Origin: Chloroflexi bacterium GWB2_49_20
GTDB taxonomy: Bacteria > Chloroflexota > Anaerolineae > Anaerolineales > Villigracilaceae
Assembly (NCBI GenBank): GCA_001796335.1
Contig: MGMF01000021.1
Span: forward strand, 248,001 to 312,000
Direction: 5' to 3'
Length of the DNA: 64,000 bases
In this document: piece by piece, positions 27,069-36,329 of the stretch
How positions within the stretch are numbered: the first letter of the stretch is position 1
Layout of the letters: each line of letters starts with the position of its first letter
Notes under the pieces: model-generated
What the model was told of the DNA's origin: nothing
The model's database searches: none
The model's input: the letters and a program-made list of their open reading frames with translations, nothing else
Translations under genes and position numbers: made by a program

Positions 27069-27941
27069 TTAACCTGCTCGATCCCAGGCTTCTAATAGTG
27101 TATCTACCAGTAATAGTTTCACAAGATGGTGGCGGTATTCAGCCGTAGCTCGCTGCGGGCTTGTTCGAAACTGGATCTGATCAAGCAGCTCACATACTGC
27201 ATCAGAGATCAGACCATCCTTTATTGTATTTCCCCGCAACAAATCTTCAACCGACGCGATCCTGCGCGGCGTCGCACCTGCCGGACCAGCGGCAATACGT
27301 AAATCCACAATCCGATCCCCTTCCCGTTGCAACCAGGCGGAGAGATTAATAATGGGCAAAGCTATCCCTTGTGAACGCATAATACGTTTAAATGCCGAGG
27401 CCTGGTTTTTCTTTCTCAAAGGAATGCAAAAACCTGCAATCAATTCCTTCCCAGTAGAGAGAGCTGTCTTTCCTGCCCCCAGGAACATTTTCTGCAAAGG
27501 CACTTCCCGGATATTTTCCTGGCTGGCGACCAATACTTGCGTATCCAGGGACATCATGGCAATTGTGCCATCTGCGGCAGGTAAAGCATGCGCCACATTA
27601 CCACCCAACGTGGCTACGTTTCGCACTTGCGGACCCCCGATCAGGCGGCTAGCCTCTGCAAGCGCCTGGGCATGCTCAATTGCCAGAGGGGAACTTGCAA
27701 TACGGTTTAATGACACTGTTGCACCAATATAGAGCAAATCACGCCTGACCTCTAATTGGTTTAACTCAGGGATAGAGGTGATATCCACCAAAGTGTGGAC
27801 GTTGGAATGCCGGCCTTGTTGAATATCCAACAGCAAGTCCGTACCACCTGCAATCACACAGGCTTGTCCAGGAGAAGATGTGAGTGCCTGAACGGCCTCG
27901 GATATACTATTTGGGCGTAAATATTCTTGCCAGAGTTTCAT
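27069..27941 (-). CDS. Xanthine dehydrogenase FAD-binding subunit
   Basis: 290 aa, the CO-dehydrogenase-flavoprotein/XDH medium-subunit fold. FAD-binding pieces VIAGGTDLLLDIQQG (about residues 31-45) and ATLGGNVAHALPAADG (about 110-125) are clear, followed by the C-terminal CODH flavoprotein domain with RRIASVEDLLRGN. It passes electrons from the Mo and FeS subunit to NAD+ or another acceptor. It sits 15 bases upstream of the fused large subunit gene on the same strand. Confidence 0.9.
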   Translation of the reverse strand: MKLWQEYLRPNSISEAVQALTSSPGQACVIAGGTDLLLDIQQGRHSNVHTLVDITSIPELNQLEVRRDLLYIGATVSLNRIASSPLAIEHAQALAEASRLIGGPQVRNVATLGGNVAHALPAADGTIAMMSLDTQVLVASQENIREVPLQKMFLGAGKTALSTGKELIAGFCIPLRKKNQASAFKRIMRSQGIALPIINLSAWLQREGDRIVDLRIAAGPAGATPRRIASVEDLLRGNTIKDGLISDAVCELLDQIQFRTSPQRATAEYRHHLVKLLLVDTLLEAWDRAG

Positions 27942-28066
27942 GGTTTCGGGTTAGGTGATTCGACTAGAAAATTTGCAAGCTGGCGGCACTTATCGACAGA
28001 TTTTAACCTGACGCCACTGCACATGGATAGTTTATGCAGCGACCACCGACCCGGAAAGTAAATTTG

Positions 28067-29032
28067 TTAGAGACCTCGTTCACCACGTATATAAGGTATA
28101 CCCAATGCCGCTGGAGAACCCAGGCGTTTTCGCATGGCAGCCTGGGATCCCCATACCAGGGCAACAATGGTGAGCAGGAAAGGTGTCATTTGCAGGAAAA
28201 AGCTCAAATTATGATTCATAAAAATTGGGTTTTGGAATCCAAACAGCAGAGCCGGACCCTGCAAATCCAGAATGAATCGCCGCAGCATCCCAAACAGGTA
28301 ACCGCCAACCGCAGCCCGCACAGGGTTCCATTGTGCAAAGATGACTATGGCTACTGCGATCCAGCCCTGTCCCGAAGTTGTCTGGCTGCTATACCAGCCA
28401 GGTGATACCGACAGGCTGATGGTTGCGCCGGCCAACCCCGCCAAGCATCCGCCCACAAATACATAGAAGTAACGTACTCTATAAACATTAATACCCAGAG
28501 TATCAGCAGCAGATGGCTTTTCGCCTACTGCACGCAGGTGCATCCCTGGACGGGTTTTGTAAATATAATACCAGGTTAAAGGGATAAAGAGGTAACCAAC
28601 ATAAACCAGGATACTATGGTTCGTGAAGAAAACTGATCCCAAAAACGGAATAGAAGCTAAAATTGGAAGGCTGACATTCGGGATCAAAGGTGGATTTTGA
28701 CCTGTCAATCCTTCACCAAGCACCAGCGCCAGCCCGGTACCTAGAAAAGTAAGCGACAAGCCACTAACCACCTGGTCTGCTTGAAAATGGATCGTTACCA
28801 GGCCATGTGCCAGGCTCAGGATCCCGCCGGCAAAGATGGCCATGATCAATCCCAACCAGGCATTCTGCGTTGCCAGTGAGGTACTAAAACCTGCCATGGC
28901 ACCCAGCAGCATCATCCCTTCGACCCCCAGGTTCATAACGCCTGCCCGTTCGGCAAAGATTTCACCTATGGCAGCAAATAGCAGAATAGTTCCTGTTGCC
29001 AGGCCTGCATGAAGTATGATCTCCAGATTCAT
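28067..29032 (-). CDS. BMP-type ABC transporter permease (NupQ/YufQ-like)
   Basis: 321-aa membrane protein with eight to ten helices and the branched-chain/ribose-type permease features AERAGVMNLGVEGMMLLGA near the N-terminus and TLGINVYRVRYFYVFVGGCLAGLAGA in the second half. The pair with the next permease, a double ATPase and a BMP lipoprotein makes a nucleoside/purine importer of the RnsABCD/NupNOPQ class. Start overlaps the upstream permease stop by 4 bp. A 125-base gap separates it from the XDH FAD gene. Confidence 0.9.
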   Translation of the reverse strand: MNLEIILHAGLATGTILLFAAIGEIFAERAGVMNLGVEGMMLLGAMAGFSTSLATQNAWLGLIMAIFAGGILSLAHGLVTIHFQADQVVSGLSLTFLGTGLALVLGEGLTGQNPPLIPNVSLPILASIPFLGSVFFTNHSILVYVGYLFIPLTWYYIYKTRPGMHLRAVGEKPSAADTLGINVYRVRYFYVFVGGCLAGLAGATISLSVSPGWYSSQTTSGQGWIAVAIVIFAQWNPVRAAVGGYLFGMLRRFILDLQGPALLFGFQNPIFMNHNLSFFLQMTPFLLTIVALVWGSQAAMRKRLGSPAALGIPYIRGERGL

Positions 29033-30132
29033 GCTTTCTCCTCGTTATAGCGCACCAATCGTATTTTATATCGCAGCAAAACATCACTACTGATCACCAT
29101 GAATAGTATGGTACCCTGAAGCAGGAAAGCTATACCTGATGGCTGTATCTCGCGACCAGCAACGATCAATGCTCCAAATAAAATTGAAACAATGATCACC
29201 GCAAAGGGGTTTAATTTTGACAACCAGGCAACGATGATCCCGGAAAACCCATAACCTGGAGAAATGCGCTCTTGCAAGCGGTGTACAACTCCGCTAACTT
29301 CTGCCATACCTGCCAAACCAGCCAGAGCTCCAGATATCATCATAACCAGGATAATGTTGCGGCTGATATTAAGTCCTGCATACCTTGCAGCTTTGGGATT
29401 GTCACCAATTAATTTAATTTCATATCCCCAACGACTTCTCTCAATAATCCACCAGATAACAAAAGCAGCGATCAGACCGAAGACCACACCCAGGTGCAAT
29501 GTGATTCCGGACAGAGCATTGAATTGCTTTGCATAATCTGAAAGGCGCGGCAGCCAGGCAGTTTTTTCAAACATTGGAGTCATTTGGAAACCTGCATCAC
29601 TCCATTTGCCAAAGATCCAATAATTGTTCCAATAAATGGCAACATAGTTAAGCATTAAAGTAGTGATGATCTCATTCACGTTATATTTTGCTTTTAAGAT
29701 ACCCGGTATAAATCCCCATAAAGCTCCACCGATCATCCCCATTAAGACCATTGCCGTAAGCACAACAACTTTCGGGCTGTCTGGAGGCACCAATGGAACG
29801 AGAACAACCATGCTGGCGAAAAATGCTCCGAGATAAAACTGCCCTTCGGCACCAATATTCCACAATTTCATTTTAAAAGCCAGGCTGCAAGCCAGGCCTA
29901 CCATAATCAGAGGGGTTGCTTTTACAAGTGTGTCCGAGAATACACCCCAACTACCAAAGGTGGCAGTAAAAAAGAAACCCAGAACCCGCAAAGGTTGTCC
30001 CCCTATCATTTTTAATACCAAGCCACTGAAAATAAATGCCACCAAAACAGCTCCAAGAGAAGTCACTAATGGCAACCATTTTGGGATATCCTCTGAACGT
30101 TTCTCGATTTGAAGCGTGAATGGGTTTTTCAT
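29029..30132 (-). CDS. BMP-type ABC transporter permease (NupP/YufP-like)
   Basis: 367 aa. Typical segments KMKLWNIGAEGQFYLGA, NEIITTLMLNYVA and GDNPKAARYAGLNISRNI match the larger permease of nucleoside importers. About ten membrane helices. Start overlaps the ATPase gene by 4 bp, so ATPase and both permeases are translationally coupled. Confidence 0.9.
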   Translation of the reverse strand: MKNPFTLQIEKRSEDIPKWLPLVTSLGAVLVAFIFSGLVLKMIGGQPLRVLGFFFTATFGSWGVFSDTLVKATPLIMVGLACSLAFKMKLWNIGAEGQFYLGAFFASMVVLVPLVPPDSPKVVVLTAMVLMGMIGGALWGFIPGILKAKYNVNEIITTLMLNYVAIYWNNYWIFGKWSDAGFQMTPMFEKTAWLPRLSDYAKQFNALSGITLHLGVVFGLIAAFVIWWIIERSRWGYEIKLIGDNPKAARYAGLNISRNIILVMMISGALAGLAGMAEVSGVVHRLQERISPGYGFSGIIVAWLSKLNPFAVIIVSILFGALIVAGREIQPSGIAFLLQGTILFMVISSDVLLRYKIRLVRYNEEKA

Positions 30133-31670
30133 GCTTGACTCCTCATAGAACCAGTCATCATCAAACCGATATTCGTTAAGTTGGCATCAGCAGCTTCAAC
30201 CACTCCCATCAATTCACCTTCATAAATAACAGCGATCCGATCGCAAAGAGAGAGAAGTTCTTCAAGTTCTTCAGAAATCAACAGAATGGCGGTTCCGTTT
30301 TCCCTTTGCTCCAGCAGTAAATTTTGAATCGCTTCAATAGCTCCCACATCCAATCCACGGGTTGGCTGTACTGCCACCATCAGACTGGGGCAACAGGAAA
30401 TTTCGCGTGCCAGGATCAACTTTTGCAAGTTTCCCCCGGATAACTTGCGCGCCTGTGTGGAAATACTTGGAGCCAGGATTTCATATTTATCCTTAAGCCG
30501 GGTTGCATACTCACGGGCGGATGTGAAGTTGATCTTCCACCGATTTCCTATTGGCTCCTGATCGTAATTCTTCATTATGGTATTTTCAGTAATGCTCATG
30601 TTGGGAGCCGTTCCCACACCCGTGCGATCTTCAGGGATGTGGGATACGCCGATGTCAATGGATTTTCCCGGTGGCTGATTGGCTACTTGCTTGCCATTGA
30701 TCTTGATACTTCCTGAACATGAACGCAACCCGGTGATAACCTCAGCCAGCTCACTCTGACCATTACCTGCAATTCCAGCAAACCCTAAAATTTCTCCCTG
30801 GTGTAAATTAATTGAGACATTCTTCAGGGCAGGGAATCCTTTATTATTCAAAGCAGATACATTCTTGACTTCCAGTACAACTTCGCCGGGCTTCTGGCTC
30901 TTCTTGTCCACTTGAAAAATAATTTTACGACCTACCATTAATTCTGCCAGCTTTTCCCGGGTAACTCCTTCAATACCAATCCCTTCTGCTGTTACTTTTC
31001 CTTTTCGTAGAACTGTCAATCGATCCGCGACGGCAGTCACTTCATTTAGTTTATGAGTAATGAATAAGATTGACTTGTCTTGTTCCACCAGGCGACGCAT
31101 TGTTTTCATCAAATCGTCGATCTCTTGTGGAGCCAGAACGGCAGTAGGTTCATCCAGGATCAGAATGTTGGCGCCTCTATATAATGTTTTCAATATCTCA
31201 ACACGCTGCTGCTCCCCCACCGATAGCTGCCAGATCTGGGCAGAAGGATCAACTCGCAACCCAAACTGCTCTTGTAATGCCTGAATTTTCTTGTTATAGA
31301 TGGATAAATTTACGAAAAACCTTGGTTCTTTCAATCCTAAAAGAATATTTTCAGTAACAGTTTGGGTTGGTACCAGCATAAAATGCTGATAAACCATGCC
31401 AATACCCTTTGAAATCGCATCCCGGGGAGAGTTAAAATTAACCACCTCCCCATTAACCTTGATTACCCCGGAAACAGGTTTATATAAACCAGCCAGGGAA
31501 TTCATCAACGTGCTTTTTCCGGCTCCATTTTCCCCCAACAGGGCATGGATCTCACCGCGTTTTAACGTCAAATTGACATGGTCGTTGGCCAGGACGCCTG
31601 GAAAACGAATGACAATATCATGCATTTCAACTGCTAATGGGGGTGAGGGTTGGTTTGAAATGGAAGACAA
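30129..31670 (-). CDS. BMP-type ABC transporter, duplicated ATPase (NupO/YufO-like)
   Basis: 513 aa with two ABC domains. First: Walker A GENGAGKSTLMNSL, signature LSVGEQQRVEIL, Walker B ILILDEPTAVL. Second: degenerate Walker A GIAGNGQSELAEVI and signature LSGGNLQKLILARE with a late Walker B (LMVAVQPTRGLD), as is normal for sugar/nucleoside importers of this class. The start is a TTG with GGAG seven bases upstream; an internal ATG at 31625 is the alternative. It drives import of purine nucleosides or bases bound by the BMP lipoprotein. Confidence 0.9.
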   Translation of the reverse strand: MSSISNQPSPPLAVEMHDIVIRFPGVLANDHVNLTLKRGEIHALLGENGAGKSTLMNSLAGLYKPVSGVIKVNGEVVNFNSPRDAISKGIGMVYQHFMLVPTQTVTENILLGLKEPRFFVNLSIYNKKIQALQEQFGLRVDPSAQIWQLSVGEQQRVEILKTLYRGANILILDEPTAVLAPQEIDDLMKTMRRLVEQDKSILFITHKLNEVTAVADRLTVLRKGKVTAEGIGIEGVTREKLAELMVGRKIIFQVDKKSQKPGEVVLEVKNVSALNNKGFPALKNVSINLHQGEILGFAGIAGNGQSELAEVITGLRSCSGSIKINGKQVANQPPGKSIDIGVSHIPEDRTGVGTAPNMSITENTIMKNYDQEPIGNRWKINFTSAREYATRLKDKYEILAPSISTQARKLSGGNLQKLILAREISCCPSLMVAVQPTRGLDVGAIEAIQNLLLEQRENGTAILLISEELEELLSLCDRIAVIYEGELMGVVEAADANLTNIGLMMTGSMRSQA

Positions 31671-31852
31671 GAGAATACTCCAGGATTGAATGCACGCTTA
31701 GAGTCTGCCCTAAGATAGGTCAGTATTGGGCAACCTTTTATCAAATGTCCACAAACAGATATCTTTTATGCAAACGATCCGCCAAACAGGCGAGAAAATG
31801 AATGATTTTATATAATGCCAAGAAAAAATAACATGCCAAATATTTTTGATCT

Positions 31853-31887
31853 CTGGAGACGACCCAAGTGGTCGTCTCCAGAGATTC
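31853..31887 (-). terminator. Hairpin after the BMP lipoprotein gene
   Basis: Perfect 15-bp stem TCTCTGGAGACGACC/GGTCGTCTCCAGAGA with a five-base loop, 20 bases downstream of the stop at 31907. It has no long T run, so it could be an attenuator that lowers expression of the ATPase and permeases relative to the binding protein. Confidence 0.6.
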
Positions 31888-31906
31888 TATTTTAGTACAC
31901 TGCTAA

Positions 31907-33133
31907 TTAAAGACCGGGTAGTTCAGCAGTGATATTCTGGTTCCACCAGTACATGCAAACGGTGCATGTGCTTCCAAATTGAGAGAAACCATCCAGATCA
32001 ATTTGTTCCAGGCTGACGCCATCAGCAAGTACCACGTTGCCCTGGTTGTCGGTGATGGGACCCTTGAATACATCGAAGCGGGTGAATTCACCTTTGAGCA
32101 TCTTGTCCAGGGTAGATCGAATCAAAGCCAGATCGGCTTCGGGCAGATCAACCGCACCTGGCTGCAATGTCTCGCCTTCCATAAACCCAAGCAATCCAAT
32201 CGCACCAGAATCGGCATCAAAGTAATCCCAGCCACCCACCCAGGTACCGGAAATGGATTCTTCAACGATCTTGGAATACACAATGCCCCAGTTCCAATAC
32301 ATGGAGGTCAAACAGGCGTCCACTGTGCAGTTGCCTTTGTAGTCGTAGGTGATTCCCCATTTTCCAGTGGGAGCAACTTCTGCCGGGGCAGGAGTGTCGG
32401 CTCCGGTCATAACCACCTGGGCACCAGCATCAAAAAGTGAAGATGCAGCTTCTTTTTCCAGGATGGGGTCATGCCAGGTGGAGATGAAGCGTACGTCAAT
32501 CTTGCACTCAGGGCAGGTCTTCATCACACCCAGGGAAAATGCATTCCCAAGGCGTAATTCTTCCGGAATTGGGAAGGTGGCGATATATCCCAATTTCGGA
32601 TTGCCATCCATTTTGGCGCGTGAACCAGCCAGCATCCCGGCCAGGTATTTAATATCTTCCATTGCGCCCATCAGGTTACCGAAGTTGGCTTCGTTGGATT
32701 TGTAACCACTGACATGGATAATGTTTACTGTTGGGAACTCGCCTGCCACAACTTCAGAGGCATCCATAAAGCCAAAGGATGTAGTGAAAATGACATTAAA
32801 ACCTTTGCGAGCCAGTGAGCGAATTACCTGCTCGGCATCCGCACCTTCGGCCACATTCTCTACATAGGCAGTGTGTACATTTGCTACATTTTCCTGAACA
32901 TACATACGACCTACATCGTGAGACTGGGACCAACCACCGTCATCATGGGGGCCAACATAAACGAAAGCTACATTAAAACAGCCTTCAACCGGGGCTGGCA
33001 CTTGATAGGAACCAACGGCTTCTGAAGATGTTTCAGCATTACAATCTTGCGAAGTGGTCTTAGGGCCACAGGCCGTTAAGGCAAATGCCAGGATGAGCAG
33101 AACACTGACGAGCCATAGAACTTTGTTTTTCAT
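31907..33133 (-). CDS. BMP-family substrate-binding lipoprotein (nucleoside/purine)
   Basis: 408 aa. Lipoprotein signal with lipobox LTAC (Cys about residue 22). BMP fold pieces: FNVAFVYVGPHDDGGWSQSHD, the IITTSFGF-type segment VIFTTSFGFMDA, and AGMLAGSRAKMDG. The family binds purine or other nucleosides for the ABC importer encoded downstream. An excellent AAGGAG lies upstream of the ATG. The hairpin between this gene and the ATPase fits the higher need for binding protein. Confidence 0.9.
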   Translation of the reverse strand: MKNKVLWLVSVLLILAFALTACGPKTTSQDCNAETSSEAVGSYQVPAPVEGCFNVAFVYVGPHDDGGWSQSHDVGRMYVQENVANVHTAYVENVAEGADAEQVIRSLARKGFNVIFTTSFGFMDASEVVAGEFPTVNIIHVSGYKSNEANFGNLMGAMEDIKYLAGMLAGSRAKMDGNPKLGYIATFPIPEELRLGNAFSLGVMKTCPECKIDVRFISTWHDPILEKEAASSLFDAGAQVVMTGADTPAPAEVAPTGKWGITYDYKGNCTVDACLTSMYWNWGIVYSKIVEESISGTWVGGWDYFDADSGAIGLLGFMEGETLQPGAVDLPEADLALIRSTLDKMLKGEFTRFDVFKGPITDNQGNVVLADGVSLEQIDLDGFSQFGSTCTVCMYWWNQNITAELPGL

Positions 33134-33317
33134 CTCAACTCCTTCAAATTATGAATATATGTGAAATGGAACACTAAAGAACCTGATTTCGCTGCATTGC
33201 CTCCTTTCCTGGTTAATAATATTCGATTTATTCCTTGGCGATTATCTTTATTGTACCTTAGAGCACTAATTACGCGTGCGGTCAATTAATGAAAACTGCA
33301 TTTTTTAAGGTTCGGTC

Positions 33318-33359
33318 CAAAAAAAGATCAAAGCGGAGAGGCAATGATCTTTTTTTTTA
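33318..33359 (-). terminator. Terminator after carbamate kinase (bidirectional shape)
   Basis: AAAAAGATCA (33321-33330) pairs with TGATCTTTTT (33345-33354), with an A run on one side and a nine-T run on the other. It ends the ssnA-to-arcC operon two bases past the stop at 33361. Confidence 0.8.
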
Positions 33360-33360
33360 T

Positions 33361-34311
33361 TTAGGGCTCAATCCAGGTACCGGTTTCCCGTTTCAAAGCT
33401 CGACCAATATTTTCCGGATTGGTAATAAGAGCCTGTTTACCACCATTTTCCAGGAACCAGATAATGGCCTGGATCTTGGGAGCCATGGATCCTTTGGCAA
33501 AGTGAGCGCCCTCTGCCAGGTATTTTTTGGCTTCAGACAGGGTCATATGATCCAACCATTTTTCATCAGGCTTGCCAAAATTCAATGCCACTTTCTCGAC
33601 TGCAGTAGAGATTAGCAGCAGGTCTGCGTGGATCAACTGCGCCAGCAGGCTGGATGCAAAATCCTTATCGATCACAGCGGCTGTACCAATGTAGGCGCCA
33701 TCCTTTTCAATGACAGGAATGCCTCCACCACCCACACTGATTACCACTACTCCGGCATCGATCAAACTTTTGACAGGCTCCAGCTCTACGACTTTCATCG
33801 GCATGGGAGATGCTACCACTCTTCTCCAGCCACGACCGGCATCCTCCACCACAGTCCACCCCATTTCTTTCTCGCGGCGCTGCGCTTCACTGACATCCAT
33901 AAACCCGCCAATGGGTTTGGATGGGTTTTTGAAAGCCGGGTCATCCCTATCCACCAGCACCTGGGTAACAACAGTGGCTACACTTTTATCAATGCCGCGC
34001 TTGTGAAATTCGTTTTGCAAATTTTGTTGCAAGGCATAACCAATGGCTCCCTGGCTGTCTGCACCGCACACATCCAGCGGGATCTCATGCATACCCTCCA
34101 CTTTGGCGGCAATCTCAGATCGGCGCAAGATAAAGCCCACCTGGGGGCCATTCCCATGACCAATGACCACATCCCAGCCTTCTTCAATCATGTCGGCAAT
34201 ATGCTGGGCGGTTTCTTTTGCAGCCAGGTACTGGTCTTCCACCGACTGGTGGGTTTTATCCTTGATCAACGAGTTACCGCCAATGGCGACAACTGCTACT
34301 TTTTTCGACAT
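33361..34311 (-). CDS. arcC: Carbamate kinase
   Basis: 316 aa of the amino-acid-kinase fold. AIGGNSLIKD at the N-terminus, GHGNGPQVGFIL, and VVISVGGGGIPVIEKDG are family blocks; VIDKDFASSLLA is the ATP-site region. It makes ATP from carbamoyl phosphate and ADP. It is the last gene of an operon with two carbamoyltransferases, eight bases after the YgeW-like gene, and probably provides the energy-yielding step of the pathway. GGAGAAG precedes the ATG. The E. coli equivalent is YqeA in the ygeW-ssnA region. Confidence 0.92.
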   Translation of the reverse strand: MSKKVAVVAIGGNSLIKDKTHQSVEDQYLAAKETAQHIADMIEEGWDVVIGHGNGPQVGFILRRSEIAAKVEGMHEIPLDVCGADSQGAIGYALQQNLQNEFHKRGIDKSVATVVTQVLVDRDDPAFKNPSKPIGGFMDVSEAQRREKEMGWTVVEDAGRGWRRVVASPMPMKVVELEPVKSLIDAGVVVISVGGGGIPVIEKDGAYIGTAAVIDKDFASSLLAQLIHADLLLISTAVEKVALNFGKPDEKWLDHMTLSEAKKYLAEGAHFAKGSMAPKIQAIIWFLENGGKQALITNPENIGRALKRETGTWIEP

Positions 34312-34319
34312 ACTTCTCC

Positions 34320-35300
34320 TTATCTCATGGTCAATGCCATCACAGCTTTTTGGGCATGCAGGCGATTTTCAGCTTGATCAAAGACGACCGAATTTGGACC
34401 ATCCATTACTTCACTGGTTACTTCAACATCCCGGTCAGCAGGCAAAGGGTGCATATAAATCGTGTCCGGTTTTGCCAGGGCGACCTTGCGGGCATCGGTG
34501 ATCCAGTGCTTATATTTATCCTGGATAGCCTTCCCTTCTGTCGGATCATTGGTGGTCAGCAATGGACCCCATGATTTGGCATAAACCACATCAGCATCCT
34601 TAAATGCTGCTTCCATATCATCCACTACTTCAAATCCCGCGTTGTATTTTCGAGCCTGTTCCTGCGCCTGTTCCATGATCTCCGGCATAAGCTTAAATTC
34701 CGGTGGGTGCGCCAAGACTACATCCATGCCAAAACGCGGCAATTGCAGGATCAAGGATTGGGGTACTGATATGGGTTTCAGGTAAGAAGAAGCATAAGCC
34801 CAGGAGACCACCACCTTGCGCCTGCGGAGATCGCGACCCTTCTTTTCCATGATGGTCATCAGGTCTGCCAGGCATTGAAAAGGATGATAGATCTCGCATT
34901 GCATGTTCAAGACAGGTTCGCGCGAGGACTTGGCTACCAGGTTCAAATAGCGGTTTCCCGTACCCCAATCCACATGCCGGATGGCAATTCCATCAAAGTA
35001 ACGTCCGAATATTTCGCCCATTTCGGTTTCCGTATCCCCATGCGCAATTTGGGTGGTCCGGCTCTCAATGAAAGCTGCATGCCCGCCGAGTTGAGCCATA
35101 CCCGCTTCAAATGATCCGCGCGTACGCGTGCTGCTGAAAAAGAACAACATGGCCAACACTTTATCGCGCAAATAAGCATGCGATTCGCCCAGGGCGCGTT
35201 TACGTTTTAAGTCCCAGGCAACATCCAACACGGTTTCAACTTCTTCTTTAGAAAAATCAAGGTCGCCGATCAAATCCCGGCCACGAAGATCTGTTTGCAT
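34320..35300 (-). CDS. ygeW: YgeW-like knotted carbamoyltransferase
   Basis: 326 aa of the aspartate/ornithine carbamoyltransferase fold. Carbamoyl-phosphate loop FFSSTRTRGSFE, HPFQCLADLMT, and the late YMHPLPADRDVEV are visible. The second-substrate region (HAAFIESRTTQIAHGDTETE) does not match that of ArgF or PyrB and resembles YgeW, whose substrate lies in purine breakdown. The protein is shorter than E. coli YgeW (about 396 aa) but complete. AAAGGAG precedes the ATG. Products would feed carbamoyl phosphate to the kinase directly downstream. Confidence 0.82.
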   Translation of the reverse strand: MQTDLRGRDLIGDLDFSKEEVETVLDVAWDLKRKRALGESHAYLRDKVLAMLFFFSSTRTRGSFEAGMAQLGGHAAFIESRTTQIAHGDTETEMGEIFGRYFDGIAIRHVDWGTGNRYLNLVAKSSREPVLNMQCEIYHPFQCLADLMTIMEKKGRDLRRRKVVVSWAYASSYLKPISVPQSLILQLPRFGMDVVLAHPPEFKLMPEIMEQAQEQARKYNAGFEVVDDMEAAFKDADVVYAKSWGPLLTTNDPTEGKAIQDKYKHWITDARKVALAKPDTIYMHPLPADRDVEVTSEVMDGPNSVVFDQAENRLHAQKAVMALTMR

Positions 35301-35321
35301 ATTTAATCTCCTTTGCAGTTA

Positions 35322-36275
35322 TTATTCCATGGCACCCAGAACAAGTGCCAGCAGAGCCATGCGCATGACAACGCCGTTAAAGGCTTCCTGCCAGTAACGT
35401 GACCAGCGGGTAATATCCACATCTGCTGGAACTTCATCCATACGGGGTAAGGAATGCAGCAGAATGGCATCCGATTTGGCTTTCGTGCTCAGCAATTCCC
35501 GGGTGATCTTATAGTTTGCTGGAGTCAGGTTCACATCGCCGGAGCGCTCGTCCCGGCTCTTGGTGTAATCTGGTTGAACAACCGGCTCAACCAGGATGAC
35601 ATCTGCGCTGGCAATGGCCTGCTCAACATGCTCCATCTCTTTGAAGTTGACGCTGTACTGCTTAAGTTCAGCTTTAAATTCATCGGTCAGTCCCATATCG
35701 GGGGGGGAGACGAAAGTGATCGGGCAATCAAACTGGCTGAGCGCATATCCCAGGGAATGCATGGTGCGCATGCGCATATCTCCGACTGCCAGCCAGTTCA
35801 AACCATCTATGGTGCCTTTTTCCTTCATAACTGTGTACAGGTCAGTAAGGATCTGGGTCGGATGCTCGCCCCAGCCATCCCCACCATTGATGATCGGGAT
35901 GGAAGCCCACTTGGCTGCCTCATGGGGTGCACCTTGTTGGAAATGACGCATCACGATCACGTCTCCGTAATATTCCAACATTTTAACGGTATCTTTAATG
36001 GATTCTTGATAAAAATCGCCTGCGCGTGTCATCTTTGCATCTGCAAAGCCGGTCACATGACCACCCAAGCGGTGCATGGCGGCTTCATGTGCCAGGCGGG
36101 TGCGAGTGGACGGTTGATAAAATGCAGTCACCAACGTCTTTTCTGCCAGCAAATCGCTATTTCGGCGGTTGACCGCAATCGGTTCCAGCTCGGCAGCCAC
36201 GTCAAAGACGTGGAAAAACTCATTTCGTTCAAATTCCTTCAGGGACAGGATATCCCGACCAGCAAAACTACGCAT
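35322..36275 (-). CDS. Aspartate-carbamoyltransferase-like protein (PyrB family)
   Basis: 317 aa. ATCase blocks: QPSTRTRLAHEAAM, a second-half HPTQILTDLYTV, LLHSLPRMDEVP and the end QEAFNGVVMRMALLALV. By these it is closer to PyrB than to ArgF or YgeW. It could be the biosynthetic ATCase, but it has no pyrI or pyrC neighbour and sits in a catabolic operon between the GntR regulator and the YgeW-like gene, so a catabolic carbamoyltransferase acting in reverse is more likely. GGAGGA precedes the ATG. Confidence 0.8.
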   Translation of the reverse strand: MRSFAGRDILSLKEFERNEFFHVFDVAAELEPIAVNRRNSDLLAEKTLVTAFYQPSTRTRLAHEAAMHRLGGHVTGFADAKMTRAGDFYQESIKDTVKMLEYYGDVIVMRHFQQGAPHEAAKWASIPIINGGDGWGEHPTQILTDLYTVMKEKGTIDGLNWLAVGDMRMRTMHSLGYALSQFDCPITFVSPPDMGLTDEFKAELKQYSVNFKEMEHVEQAIASADVILVEPVVQPDYTKSRDERSGDVNLTPANYKITRELLSTKAKSDAILLHSLPRMDEVPADVDITRWSRYWQEAFNGVVMRMALLALVLGAME

Positions 36276-36329
36276 TTTTTCCTCCAGTGAGAATATTTAA
36301 TATTTTCGTGTAAATGACACGAGACATGT

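Noticed and set aside
33250-33285. Promoter of the BMP lipoprotein gene (TTGACC and TACAAT)
   Set aside because: The boxes are 24 bases apart, and with 17-base spacing the -10 is poor, so the promoter could not be placed.
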